DNA from: Platerodrilus igneus
Lineage: Eukaryota; Arthropoda; Insecta; Coleoptera; Lycidae
Direction of reading: 5' to 3'
NCBI GenBank assembly: GCA_036346225.1
Contig: JARFIW010001215.1
Coordinates: 8,756,501-8,820,500, forward strand
Length of the DNA: 64,000 nt
A program made the translations under genes and the position numbers. Numbering within the stretch: position 1 is the first letter of the stretch; each line of letters opens with the position of its first letter. Below, piece by piece: positions 10,901-21,574 of the stretch. The notes below the pieces were generated by a model, which was not told the origin of the DNA, ran no database searches, and was given only the letters and a program-made list of their open reading frames with translations.

Positions 10901-12380
10901 CGTTGTGTGGACGACACGAAAGATAAACCAGCCAACGGTTGCTCACAGAAATTGCTGGATATGTTAATACCTTCGTGTCAAGGATTAAACGACGACCAAC
11001 TGGGCAAGGTAAAAGAACTGGTCGGACGATATCGAGGTGTGTTTGCACTGGATGATAGTGAGAAGGAAGGACGAATGTTGTGCAACACAAGATCAATACT
11101 GGAGATGCGCAACCGATAAGACAACACCCAGGCGGCTTCCTTTGGCAAAACGTAAGGAAGCTGAGCAAATTATCACCGATATGGAAGAACAGGAGTGATT
11201 GAACCTCGAATAGTCCATGGGCATCCCCGGTAGTGCTTGTCAAGAAAAGGACGGGTCGACAAGGTTTTGTGTAGACTACCGGCGGCTTAACAATGTGACA
11301 AAGAAAGACAGCTATCCTTTGCCCAGAATTGATGACACCTTAGATACTCTATCCGGATCTAAATGGTTTTCGACCTTGGACTTGAAAAGCGGATACTGGC
11401 AGGTAGGCTTGGAGCCAAACGACAAAGAGAAGACTGCGTTTACAATTGGAACTGGATTATGGCAGTTCAAGGTCATGCCATTTGGATTATGCAATGCCCT
11501 GCTACTTTTGAACGATTGATGGAGTCGATACTGCGTGGACTGTCTTGGAAGACTTGTCTGGTGTACCTAGACGACGTGATAGTGTTAGGCCGGTCTTTTG
11601 AAGAACACCTTAAGAACCTAGAGGAGATATTCCAAAGATTACGGGGCAAACCTTACATTGAGCCCCAAGAAGTGTCACCTGTTTGGAAAAGAGGTGAAAT
11701 ATCTAGGACATGTCGTTTCGGAGACCGGAATAAGAGCTGACCCTGACAAAATAAAAACGGTACAAGAATGGCCTATACCAGCAGATTTACACCAACTACG
11801 CAGTTTTCTAGGATTGTGCACATATTACCGACGGTTTATACTTGGGTTTGCGAACATTGCCAAACCGTTAACAAAATTAACCGAAGATGGACAAGAAAAT
11901 GATTGGAATGACGACTGCCACAGTGCATTCGAACAACTGAAACGGCTACTAGTTACAGCACCAATTTTGAGTTATCCACGGATGGAGGGAAAGTTTGTGT
12001 TGGATACCGATGCCAGTAACACAGCTATAGGAGGCGTTCTTTCTCAAGTGCAGGACGGACAAGAAAAAGTTATTGGGTATTTCAGCAAGGTCTTGTCGCG
12101 GCCAGAAAGGAACTATTGTGTGACAAGAAGGGAGCTGTTGGCCGTCTTCAAATCCGTAGAGCACTTTTATAAGTACTTATACGGCCGTAAATTCCTGTTG
12201 AGAACAGACCATGCCGCACTGAAATGGTTACTGCAGTTTCGAAATCCTGAAGGGCAAGTGGCAAGGTGGATAGAGCGGCTGCAGGAATATGACTTTGATA
12301 CGGAACATCGTGTAGGAACTAGCCATCGGAATGCAGACGCTCTATCAAGGAGACCTTGTCCGATGGACTGCAATCATTGC
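10901..12380 (+). pseudogene. Reverse transcriptase and RNase H of copy A
   Basis: Fragments in several frames together cover the domain pair. Visible motifs are the [10 protein letters not shown] finger motif (11255-11290), MPFGLCNA (about 11476-11500), the catalytic YLDD at about 11562-11573 (LVYLDDVIV), and YLGHVVSETGI (about 11699-11735). In the RNase H the acidic residues sit in DTDASN, RRELLA and RTDHAAL. The stretch from 11658 through RNase H to 12560 is one open frame of 300 codons. Frameshifts occur near 11064, 11130, 11192, 11212, 11246, 11497 and 11651, most of them one-base losses in C, G or A runs relative to copies B or C. Confidence 0.85.
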
Positions 12381-13760
12381 TCCAAGATGGAAGAGAAAAT
12401 AAGTGTCATCCATAGAATGACGGTAACCGATGATACTTGGCAACTCGAAAGAATACGAGAAGACCAGGAGAATGACGCCGAATTGGGACGTATTATTGAG
12501 TGGAAAATAGAGGACAACGACCAGCTTGGGAAGAAATTAGTATTTCAAGTAGGAGCCTGAAGGCATACTGGTCACAGTGGGACTCCTTGATGATGGAAAA
12601 TAGAATCTTGAAACGACGCCTGGAATTTGAAGATGGCACTGAGAGACTTCAAGTGATAGTGCCGAGAAGCAGAGTGCCGGAAGTGTTGCAGCACTTGCAC
12701 GATGGTATTTCTGGAGGGCACTTTGGCGTGAAAAGAACTCTCGAAAGAGTGAGAGAAAGATTCTATTGGGTGAACTGCAAAGAAGATGTGAAGGAGTGGT
12801 GCCGGAAATGTGAATTGTGTGCCTCTGCAAATGGCCCGGTCTCAAAACGGAAAGCCCCAATGAGACAGTATAACGTGGGGAATCCTTTTGAAAGGGTAGC
12901 CATTGATATAGCTGGTCCGTTTCCTGAATCAGAGAAAGGAATAAATACATCTTGGTTGCAATGGATTATTTTACCAAATGGCCGGAGGCATATGCTATAC
13001 CTAACCAAGAAGCCGAGACGGTTGCAGATGTACTAGTGAGGAGTTGTTTTGTCGCTTTGGAGTTCCGTTGGAATTACACTCCGATCAAGGTCGGAACTTC
13101 GAATCAGCGTTGTTTCAAAACGTCTGCAAGCATCTTGGAATCAGGAAAACTAGAACCACGCCACTTCATCCTCAATCGGATGGAATGGTTGAAAGAATGA
13201 ACAGAACGTTAGGAAAGTACCTGGCCAAAGTTGTCTCTGAACATCAACGGACTGGGACCAATATCTACATTTGTTCCTACTGGCGTACCGATCTTCGGTA
13301 CATGACAGCACAGGATACTCGCCCGCTTGCGTAATGCTAGGACGTGAATTGCGGCTACCATGTGATCTTCAGTTTGGATTTAAACCTGGAGAAGAGATCG
13401 CCGGTGAAGATTACGTTAGTAAGCTTCGTGAAAGATCAAATAGTATTCACGAAAACGTCCGAAAGAATATACAGGCAGCAAGCGATCGAATGAAATCACA
13501 ATATGACACGAGAGCACAAGAAGGTGGTTATCAACCTGGAGATTTAGTGTGGTTGTACAATCCACAAAGAAAACGTGGATTGTCGCCAAAACTACAAAGA
13601 CAATGGGAAGGGCCGTACGAAGTGTTAAAAGGATTAATGATGTAGTGTACCGGATCAGAAGATCCCTCGTGGTAAACCGAAAGTGGTACACTTTGACCGT
13701 TTAACACCCTACACTGGCAACAACCAGGAAGACTCAAATAATGATAATGGTGTTCGGCAA
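12381..13760 (+). pseudogene. Integrase of copy A
   Basis: The HHCC zinc-binding region is readable (HLHDGISGGHFG then CRKCELC, about 12690-12825). The three catalytic acids are in AIDIAGPFP (about 12900), HSDQGRNF (about 13077) and MVERMN (about 13185), but not in one frame. The C-terminal part carries GDLVWLYNP and KVVHFDRLT, typical of gypsy-type integrases. A frame break just before FCRFGVPLELHSDQG occurs at the same place in all three copies. Additional breaks lie near 12508, 12930, 13252 and 13627. Confidence 0.8.
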
Positions 13761-13794
13761 GTTATTAATCATGAGCCAAATCCAGATTTTGAGA

Positions 13795-14235
13795 GCTTTA
13801 TGGCGGCGTATGGTGGTTCCGCTAAAGCGAGATTTGGCGTTGTTGTTGAAAACAGCAAGATCTGTTTAGAGCACCAGAAGAGTATTCCCTTGCACATTGC
13901 GTAGCTCAAGATTTGGCAATGTCAAGGGAATAGCTGTTGTTTTCAAGAAAAGTTTGGATGTGTGGATGAATTAGTACAACAGCAGCCAACTGTAGGAAAA
14001 TCTTTGGTCCTTCAAGATAAAAATCGTTATGTTTACTATCTGGTCACCAAAAATTCTTCATGGCAGAGACCTAGTTATGGACATCTATGGGAGGCTTTGC
14101 TAAATCTTAAGGCGCAGATGATGGAAAATGGAGTAACGAGACTAGCGGTGCCCAAGCTGGGCTGTGGACTGGATCGCTTAGACTGGAGGATAGTCCGAAA
14201 TATGCTAGAAGTAGTTTTCAGGAACCAACGTCCAG
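13795..14235 (+). pseudogene. TARG1-like macrodomain of gypsy copy A
   Basis: Downstream of the integrase, on the same strand and inside the element. Residues match the animal macrodomain protein TARG1/OARD1, which removes ADP-ribose from acidic residues: QDLFRAP-type start, SLAHCVAQ region, RGIAVVFKKKFG region, YVYYLVTKN (holding the Lys equivalent to the TARG1 catalytic Lys) and GCGLDRLDW (holding the equivalent of its catalytic Asp). The frame at 13962-14291 covers the C-terminal two thirds. The N-terminal third is in other frames because of one-base losses in A runs near 13850 and 13948. Copy B shows the same domain better. Confidence 0.85.
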
Positions 14236-14403
14236 GTTCTTGTTTGTTGTTATCAACCGGTTGCCTACCAAGACCAGGAAAAGAGTGTTGACTGTTACTT
14301 CCAACGACGCGGTGGATGCACCAGAGGAGATAGCTGCCGATACCGTCACCAGTCATCGAATTGGCGTCAAGATGGATTTACAGTTACGAGACGTAACGGT
14401 TTT
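14236..14403 (+). pseudogene. CCCH zinc finger at the 3' end of copy A
   Basis: In one frame, codons 14293-14349 give CYFQRRGGCTRGDSCRYRH, spacing C-x7-C-x5-C-x3-H, the layout of CCCH fingers that usually bind RNA. The same 19 residues are encoded at 42043-42099 (copy B) and 53452-53508 (copy C). This frame also continues the macrodomain best (TNVQVLVCC matches the last beta strand of TARG1), so I read it as the native C-terminus. It is one base out of phase with the upstream macrodomain frame in B and C. Confidence 0.7.
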
Positions 14404-14416
14404 AAAGAGGGGGCAG
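14404..14416 (+). promoter_or_regulatory. Polypurine tract of copy A
   Basis: AAAGAGGGGGCAG abuts the 3' LTR. It primes plus-strand synthesis and is identical in copies B and C. Confidence 0.85.
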
Positions 14417-14938
14417 TGTTGCGATCCACTATTAGGCAACCCGTCAAACATACAAACGCCCGGGGCACAGCGTATTCTTCAGCATTCGAGAATCCTTCTA
14501 CAAAGTTCTAGATAATGAGTCATATCTTAATGCAGGGTATATATAAGGCCGCTTATGAATGTAAGAGTTAGTCTATTCTTGAATGTCTAATATAAATTAT
14601 ATCGTTGTAAAGTAAACGTAGTTGAGTTTTTAGAATATATACATAAATGATATGCTGTGTCTAACGTGTATGCAGCTTGCAGTATACATAAATAAATAGA
14701 AGTGTATAAACAAATAGTTGTGTTAGTGTGGTTATTGGACCTAGGGTAAAGAAGTTAGTTTAAGAAGATATTAGTGCTTGTAAATTCATTAGTGTAATAG
14801 TGCTTCATTGTTAAGTGGACTGAAAACATCTATAAATAAGGCATATACTGTTAATTAGACTTGTGAACAGTGAGTAATAAAGACCATTATTATTACTTGT
14901 TTTAAATTAAAGAAACGCGGTAGTAGTAGCGCGTTACA
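14417..14938 (+). repeat. 3' LTR of gypsy copy A
   Basis: 522 bp; one visible difference from the 5' LTR. Followed by the ATAT target duplication. Confidence 0.95.
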
Positions 14939-14964
14939 ATATGTTTTTTCGCATGTGTTCGTAA

Positions 14965-15467
14965 AAGGTGAGACAAGTCCTAAATAAAATTGTATATTTT
15001 ACGCGATTTCATTTATTAGGAATTGCAGTGGATTCTGTTATCTATGTAAGGAATAGTTTGGAAACTTATGACACTTAAACATCCATTTTAAGAAATTATG
15101 AACTTACGATTTATACAGGTTAAACCGATGATATAATTTAAAACGAATTGTTTTAATAGATTAGAAATGGACCTGATATTCTTATTATACGACATTTATA
15201 ATATTAAAATAGATAGATCTAAAAGAACAGAACAGAATATAGCCCATATACATCAATAACAGGGGCTTTTTACGATTTTTCACGCAAGAAAACCAACTAA
15301 ATTTTTTTAATAGGAAATCTGCGAACTCCGCTAAAAGAGAATCGTCACGTAACACTTAAAAACGTAGAGGATTGCTATGAATAATAAATTAAAGCAAATG
15401 ACATTTGTATTAATAACTGATAGGTACTTAGATAATAAATCTTGACAATTGTCTAAGAATACGACGC
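14965..15467 (+). other. 5' flank of ZF1, duplicated upstream of ZF4
   Basis: This stretch aligns over its length with 62408-62878, with small indels and substitutions. Examples are a shared TATTATACGACATTT...AATATTAAAATAGA and the final TTGACAATTGTCTAAGAATA. The similarity shows that ZF1 and ZF4 duplicated together with their upstream DNA. No TATA box or splice acceptor stands out. Confidence 0.7.
15444..15453. promoter_or_regulatory. Conserved palindrome upstream of ZF1
   Basis: GACAATTGTC is a perfect 10-bp palindrome ending 15 bp before the ATG. The same palindrome is at the same distance upstream of ZF4 (62855-62864). Function unknown; it may only be conserved by recent duplication. Confidence 0.3.
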
Positions 15468-16682
15468 ATGATGCAGTCCCTCACTAACGAACGTTCATTC
15501 GCATGTAATTTCTGCAATTATACCACATCACAAAAAAGGAATTTACAAGTGCATTTGCAGTCCCATACAAATAAACGTTTATTTGCATGCATTTTGTGTG
15601 ATTATACCACATTACACAAAAGTAGTGTACAAATACATTTGCGGTCGCATACAAACGAACGTCCATTCGCATGCAATTTATGCAATTACACCGCTTCACA
15701 AAAAGGCCATTTACAAATACATTATCAATCCCATACAAACGAACGTCTATTCGCATGCATTTTGTGTGATTACACCGCGTCACAAAGAAGTCACTTAAAA
15801 AGACATTTGCGCTATCATAGTAACGAACGTCCATTTACATGCAATTTGTGTGATTATACCACGTCAGAAAAGTGTAATTTGCAAGTACATTTTCGGTCGC
15901 ACACTAACGAACGTCCATTCGTGTGCAATTTGTGTGATTATACCACATCACAAAAATGTAATTTACAAGTACATTTTCGGTCGCATAGTAACGAACGTCC
16001 ATTTGCATGCAATGTGTGTGATTATACCACATCACAAAAAGGTAATTTACAAGTACATTTTCGGACGCATACTAATGAGCGTCCATTCGCGTGCAATTTG
16101 TGTGATTATACTACTTCACAAAAAGGTTATTTACAAGTACATTGTCGATCCCATACAAACGAACGTCCATTCGCATGCATTTTGTGTGATTATACCACAT
16201 CACACAAAAGTAGTGCACAAATACATTTGCGGTCGCATACTAACAAGCCTTCATTCGCATGCAATATGTGTAATTATACCACTTCACAAAAAAGTCATTT
16301 ACCCGTACATTTTCGGTCTCATACAAACGAACGTCCGTTCGCATGCATTTTGTGTGATTACACCGCATCACGAAAAAGTCATTTACAAATACATTTGCGG
16401 GCTCATACTAATGAGCGTCCATTTGTATGCAATTTGTGCGACTATACTACATCTCAAAAAAGTAATTTACGAGTACATTTTCGATCGCATAGTAACGAAC
16501 GTCCATTTGCATGCAATTTGTGTGACTATACTACATCATACAAAAGTAGTATACAAATGCATTTGCGGTCGCATACTAACGAGCGTCCATTCGCATGCAA
16601 TTTGTGTGATTATGCCGCTAAGAAAAAAAGTACTCTAAAAATCCATTTGATGTGGCATACTAAGAAACATCCATTTGTGTGA
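15468..16682 (+). CDS. C2H2 zinc-finger protein ZF1 (14 fingers)
   Basis: One open frame of 404 codons made almost entirely of 14 fingers with a strict 28-residue period: F-x-C-x2-C-x12-H-x3-H joined by [12 protein letters not shown] linkers instead of the usual TGEKPF. Every finger keeps both Cys and both His, and all have Leu (or Ser-Ala/Ser-Ile variants) in the helix core. The base-contact positions vary little (mostly Gln/His, Ser/Gly/Cys, Asn/His/Ser, Val/Ile), so the array looks homogenised by repeat exchange. No ZAD, BTB or KRAB-like domain is present; it may be an exon of a larger gene or a stand-alone product. The start MMQS is chosen because the upstream DNA and this start are conserved in ZF4. 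Expected role: nuclear DNA binding. Target unknown. Confidence 0.85.
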   Translation: MMQSLTNERSFACNFCNYTTSQKRNLQVHLQSHTNKRLFACILCDYTTLHKSSVQIHLRSHTNERPFACNLCNYTASQKGHLQIHYQSHTNERLFACILCDYTASQRSHLKRHLRYHSNERPFTCNLCDYTTSEKCNLQVHFRSHTNERPFVCNLCDYTTSQKCNLQVHFRSHSNERPFACNVCDYTTSQKGNLQVHFRTHTNERPFACNLCDYTTSQKGYLQVHCRSHTNERPFACILCDYTTSHKSSAQIHLRSHTNKPSFACNMCNYTTSQKSHLPVHFRSHTNERPFACILCDYTASRKSHLQIHLRAHTNERPFVCNLCDYTTSQKSNLRVHFRSHSNERPFACNLCDYTTSYKSSIQMHLRSHTNERPFACNLCDYAAKKKSTLKIHLMWHTKKHPFV

Positions 16683-17282
16683 TTATTTTACATCGCAAAA
16701 ATTTTTTTAAAAAATGTATGCGGTTCTATAGTAGTTAAACGTGAATTTTTTTGCTATATATCGTCGCTTGAAAGCAGAAGTATTCTAGGTCACACAAATC
16801 ATTTTTTTAGCAGACGTTTTTTAATTCAGGTAACTATTTATAAATTTTCATTTGTTTTGTAAATAGATCTGGGTGTTCATGAGTCCTGTTTTGTAGGTGT
16901 TACATTAAACTTAGTTGTGATTGTTATTTTAAAAAAAACATGTACTTAATATACTTATAAGAAGTATTATTAGTCTATGTCCAGATTTAGCATGGGTTCT
17001 ATTTTATTAAAAAGGGCCTAGACTAGTTCTGGTTATATGTTTTTTAATATTAAAACAACAATAAACTAGACTGTTACATTTCTGTAAAAAGTTATAGATA
17101 ATAGGTATGCCCGAAATAACATTTGTAGACTACTTTGTTATTGAATAAACACTAGTGGAAATTTTGAGAGACGTAATTAATTAATTTAAACTAACAAATT
17201 AAATAATAAAAACGTTAATGTTATAAATAAATACAAATTTCCGTTTTCATAAAATCTGTAATGGAAAATAAATTATAAACGA
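16683..17282. other. 3' flank of ZF1, non-coding
   Basis: AT-rich sequence with several AATAAA-type signals (for example at 17061 and 17144). No further gene. Confidence 0.5.
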
Positions 17283-17800
17283 ACAATCATCATCATCATC
17301 ATTAGGTCTTCAGTCCTAGAACTGGTTAGACGCGTACCATCATTGTTCCCTATTCTGAACTAACCTACAGATTTCCCTGAAATATGCACAGTTTGCATCT
17401 ATAACTGTCTGATCTAGGTCTACATCTACCTCTTTTTTCTTATCTCTGCTTGTAATATATCACATACTATTCCCCAAAAATGCCTTAGAACGTATTCCGC
17501 CCTACTATTTCTCTTTTTCCCCAGATATCCTTGTTCCCCCACTATTTCTGTAACTTATTTGTTATTATCTTTGTCTGTCCATGCAATCGTCCTCATACAT
17601 CTGAAGCACATCATTTCAAAAGGCTGCTACCGTTTTTATGTCTGCGTTTCAGACTTCCCGTATTTCATAGGCATACTGTGCTGTGCTCCACACATATGCT
17701 TTCAACAATTTTCTTCTTATTCTGTTTGTTGTCTTTCCTCATAGGCGATGTTCTTTCTTGTTAGATGCAGTTCGATCACTTTCTATTGTTTTACAGTTAT
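17283..17800 (-). pseudogene. 3' end of a decayed LINE (reverse transcriptase C-terminus)
   Basis: Read on the minus strand, about 17568-17618 encodes FEMMCFRCMRTIAWTDK, the signature stretch found after the reverse transcriptase in RTE-like LINEs. Flanking pieces such as LKAYVWST upstream and a REICRLVQN-type tail downstream fit the same region. The element ends near 17285 in an ATGATGATGATGATTG tail, a typical short-repeat LINE 3' end. Many stops and frameshifts; old and inactive. Clade assignment is from motif memory only. Confidence 0.5.
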
Positions 17801-18232
17801 ATGCCCTATTTCTTCGACCTTCAATGGTTGTGAAGGGAGGTAAGCAGTCTGTGGCTGCCAAGTTCTCCCAACACTTAACCATTTGGCGATTTAATGTATT
17901 TTCCAATTTATCTTTTCGCACAGTCAACATTAGTTGCAGGTATTTCGCAGCCATTAGGTTTTCAAACGAACAATATCAAATCGTAAATATTAGGAAATGC
18001 AAAATATAAGAAACTTAAAATAATGTATTCAAGTAAGACTTAGGAAAGACAAACTCGTACAGTATTCTACCAATTAATAGAAATAATATAAGTTTAAATG
18101 TCAGAAACTAAAGACAACTCCGAAAGGAAATAAACAGCATTTCCAAGTAATTAAAGCAAATTATAACTTGACCATTGTACCAAAAAAATCATACATAATT
18201 AAGTTTTAATAAAATTGAAAACAAAAATAAAT

Positions 18233-18640
18233 TTAATTGTCGCTATCAAATTCTTGATTTTCTGCTGTGGTCGTGTAGGGTAAATTTTTAAAAAAGTCAT
18301 GATACTGTGTTAATATTACTTGCTTTTGACAAAGAAATTGCAGATGCTCATATTTTTGTTTAGAGAGAGGAATTTTGTTAAAATAAAGACGTCTTAATTC
18401 AATATTCGATACACTAACCCTAATCGATTTGCGTCCTCGTTGATTTAAAAGAATTTTTCCAAATTGCTCATTTTCATCTTATGTGCATTTAAACAATAAG
18501 ACGTTATTGGCATGTCGGGATTAGTTTCTACTATTTTTAGTTTATTCCAGTATATCTAATCGTTAACTTCATTCCGATCCCAGTTTAACGTGGTGTCTTG
18601 TTAAAAGGCTTTCAGATCGTAAATGTTTTCCTGTGTTAGC
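18233..18640 (-). pseudogene. C-terminal fragment of an unidentified transposon-type protein
   Basis: The minus strand has a clean coding-like tail ending at a TAA (18233-18235): NQRGRKSIRVSVSNIELRRL, then LSKQKYEHLQFLC, then YHDFFKNLPY, then a short acidic end. Just upstream, in another frame, comes IYWNKLKIVETNPDMP. This pattern (a W-containing strand, a basic RGRK motif, a KKxxLxxLC helix and an F-x-LP end) recurs at the C-terminus of uncharacterised insect transposon proteins. I cannot name the family. At least one frameshift (near 18455) breaks it. Confidence 0.4.
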
Positions 18641-20369
18641 TCTATTACAGTTGTAGTGTAACCAACCTGAAGGCTGACCCAGCCGCCCTCTATGAACGGT
18701 ACACCGGGCTCCATGATCCGACATTTACCTAACTTGACTTTTAATCAAAACAATAAACATTAATAGGTCATTGGCATGAAAGCATAGAAAAATGACATTC
18801 AAAGCAAACAGTGCCGCACTCAACCTGGGCGATTGGGGAAAGAGCGCGGCAGAGAAAACCCCAAACTGCCCTCACACTTCCAACTGCATTTGGTACATCT
18901 CGACAAGGACGGGTAACGTACAAGTACTCAGATCACCAACATTGAATTTAACGGGATGCCAACTGTTACCCAGACATAAAGCACATGACAACTGAAGAAA
19001 CGTTAGTGTAAACCAGCTAGTCTTTTCTGGCAGGGGACATCAGGAAGATGACCTGCACCTTGACTACCAATGTTCCTCTCCGCACGGACATAAAATGTTT
19101 GTAATATTCAAAAAGGCTCGAACACTCGCGCCCACATGCATGCATTAACAGTTTCCAGCCCGTGTTACAAAATATTTCACAAAGGCTAGCCGACTTCCAA
19201 AAGGGTACAACTACAAGTACATTGACAATACGACATGAATCGCTGAAATGAACTTATGGTATGATTGCGCATAGTTAAAAAAGGCGCTAATTATTGAATA
19301 GACTATCTCCAACATAATCATAAATGCAAACGCGAAAGGCACGAAGATGACCGGTCATATCAGAGGTTCAATTTAATTACATCACAACAATTATCACAAA
19401 CGTTAGATACTAGTTAATTATATAACAACATCGGCTAGATAATAGGATAAACAAAACAACAAACATATAATTACGGTTAAACAGAAATATGAGCGATGCA
19501 GTTGTAAATAGGATTAAAATGCTAAAATAAAACAATTACACATAAAATAAAAATGTCAAATGCATCACAAATATCAAACAAATACAAAATATGTTGGCAG
19601 CAAATACATGTAGAACATTCTACAGCATAAAAACAAGATCAGATTCAGGCGCTAAATCTTTATATAAGTGCATGTTAGTTAAATATATTAAATCTAGTAA
19701 CCATATGCTAAAAGTGATTCATTATGATTGCATCTGTTAAAACATACCTTTTGAAAAATTAAACACTTTGTGGCATTACAATTTACAAACAAAAAATATG
19801 CACAAGAATGTGGTGGTTAATTCAATTAAACTCGAAACAAATACAATATTGAAATGTAATACTGTTCATATTCAAACTTGCCTAACAATTTGATTCAATA
19901 TGATGTCAGTACTTTTCATGGTTTGTCGTAAAATTACATTAATGGTACCTCTGCTATTGATTCTATAATAAGTGCAATGCAATGGAAGTTCAAACTCTGT
20001 ATTAAATACTAAATAAACATTATTTCAAATAAACAAATATTGGTTTTACTCTGATTTAGATACTAAATAAACATTGATAAATAAATATTAGTTTTCGGTT
20101 GTTAAACCAAACAACACACCTTTATACCTCAAAGATATTCAATAACAGTAAATTCACCTGAAGTTACATATATTAAACAGTCCACATCAAATTCAAAGTA
20201 AAAAACAACAGGTATCACATAAATATTTCCTTCAATGATTAACTAACGGTTTTACAATAAGTACCAAACACCACATTCAAAACAACGCTCTAATTACAAG
20301 ATGTAATCAAATTACTTTAAATAACCACTACATTATAAACTTAAAAACAATACCTTTAAAAAAATCCGC
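18641..20369. other. Non-coding stretch with a GC-richer block
   Basis: 18650-19180 is richer in GC than its surroundings and may be a transposon fragment, but I recognise no terminus or protein. The 67-codon frame at 18792-18995 is not convincing. The rest is AT-rich with nothing visible. Confidence 0.4.
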
Positions 20370-20640
20370 AAAGTGAAATGTTTTAACCATCAATCTTTAC
20401 AGCTCAAAACAAAGTCGTTTAACCCTTGTCAACTCGATCGGTCACCTCTACTCATGCGCCCCATATATCATAAATACTGACATAACGGAATGCGTTCAGA
20501 AACTTGCAAGTAGTTACTGAGCTATTCTAACAAATATCTTTAAATATCGAAATGTACACTATAATATTTTCAATAATTATCAACCAATAAAAAATCGACT
20601 TAGAAACACTACGGAACACTTCAATATCAACATCAAAATT
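20370..20640. repeat. Dispersed repeat, copy 1
   Basis: Aligns in the same orientation with about 50955-51215: both contain GAATGCGTTCAGAAAC / GAGTGCGTTCAGAAAC, then AATATCGAAATGTACACTATAA / AATATCGAAATATACACTATAA-type sequence. It encodes nothing obvious and is probably part of an unidentified transposon or LTR. Confidence 0.55.
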
Positions 20641-20989
20641 AATTATAAATGGAAATTTGAAGCGGAACCAGGGAGTATTGAATGCCTTTAATTACAATGG
20701 AGATGAGATTTTTATAAGCGCTACCATCTGCAACTATAATTTTGCTTGTACCCTCATACGATATTTGAGTATCATATAGTAAATAAAGCTAGAATAAAAT
20801 TTTAATTTTATAAAAATTATTTGTAAAGGGATAATTTCCAGCAATTTTGAGGTCAGAGCTCGAAGCATTTTGATTTTCTACAAAATTTTCTGCCCAGCAT
20901 CGTTGGCCAACTACGGTAACAAACGGTGTAATGCAAGGATAGGTAAAAAGAATTTTTGTGATTCACGTAGGATATGTTTGGGTTCTGTT

Positions 20990-21574
20990 TTTTATGTCTT
21001 CTACTACTATTTCGTTGTCGTCAGTTCTACCTGGGTGGAGATTGACGGCAAGGGCGATTGTTGTTCATCTGAAATTACAGAGTGTCTTAAGTTCTTAAAG
21101 TGGATACACCTTATGGTTTTTCCATTATCTACTACTGCTACATTTTAATCTGAAATCTTGTTGATTTTAGATGGACCTAAATTTCGAGGAGCCGTTTCGT
21201 TTCGTTTACTTTTAAAATTTCTTTCATAAACCGTCTGTCCTACTGCAAATTTGTTTATATTAGCGTTTTCGTTGCAGCTTTTTGTAATACGATCCTTGTC
21301 GCTGTCTAGTTTATTTTTCACGTTATTTTAAGTGATTTTTAATTTTTCTTTGTGATTTTTCGCATACTGTTGGCATACTTCTTTATTGTAGCATATGCCA
21401 TAAAGGTTGAGAAAGTCTGAATGACTTAATGTTAATTCGAATGGTGTAAAGTTAGTTGAAGAATGAAATGTGTTTTTATAAGCAATTAGGGCGTATGACA
21501 TTAAATTGGTAATAAATTCCTTTTTGTATGTTAGTCTTAAAAGTCTGATCTGTTCTAGTAATGTAATCATTCAA
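20990..21574 (-). pseudogene. Old gypsy remnant: integrase C-terminal region
   Basis: Minus-strand reading gives LMSYALIAYKNTFHSSTNFT followed by PFELTLSH (21328-21570), the part of gypsy integrases just after the catalytic Glu. Further on come FAVGQTVYERNF and RNLGPSKI (about 21160-21250), the SH3-like C-terminal region. It follows directly from the integrase core at 21575-21862 but in a shifted frame. Copy number of this family in the window: at least two fragments (also 25015-25513). Confidence 0.65.

Larger units (their letters stand above)
9042..14938 (+). mobile_element. Ty3/gypsy retrotransposon copy A
   Basis: A complete LTR-to-LTR insertion of 5,897 bp. Both LTRs are 522 bp, begin TGTTGCGATCC and end GCGTTACA. 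The flanking 4 bases ATAT (9038-9041 and 14939-14942) form a target duplication. The LTRs differ at one site that I can see (C versus T in AACGTGCATG/AACGTGTATG), so the insertion is young. Order inside: primer site, gag, protease, reverse transcriptase, RNase H, integrase, macrodomain, CCCH finger, polypurine tract. It is about 600 bp shorter than copy C because most of the capsid is deleted, and it carries many frameshifts, so it cannot be autonomous as assembled. It landed about 530 bp upstream of the ZF1 start codon. Confidence 0.95.

Noticed and set aside
15850..16638. Long alternative-frame ORFs over the zinc-finger arrays (262 codons at 15850-16638, 257 at 22459-23232, 347 at 29199-30242)
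   Set aside because: They are +1-frame shadows of an 84-bp repeat that lacks stops by periodicity; the peptides are repetitive ([16 protein letters not shown]) and have no finger ligands.
15468..16682. Regular repeats of about 84 bp resembling a CRISPR-like array
   Set aside because: The period is 28 codons of C2H2 fingers with conserved Cys and His; there are no spacers, and the context is an insect genome.
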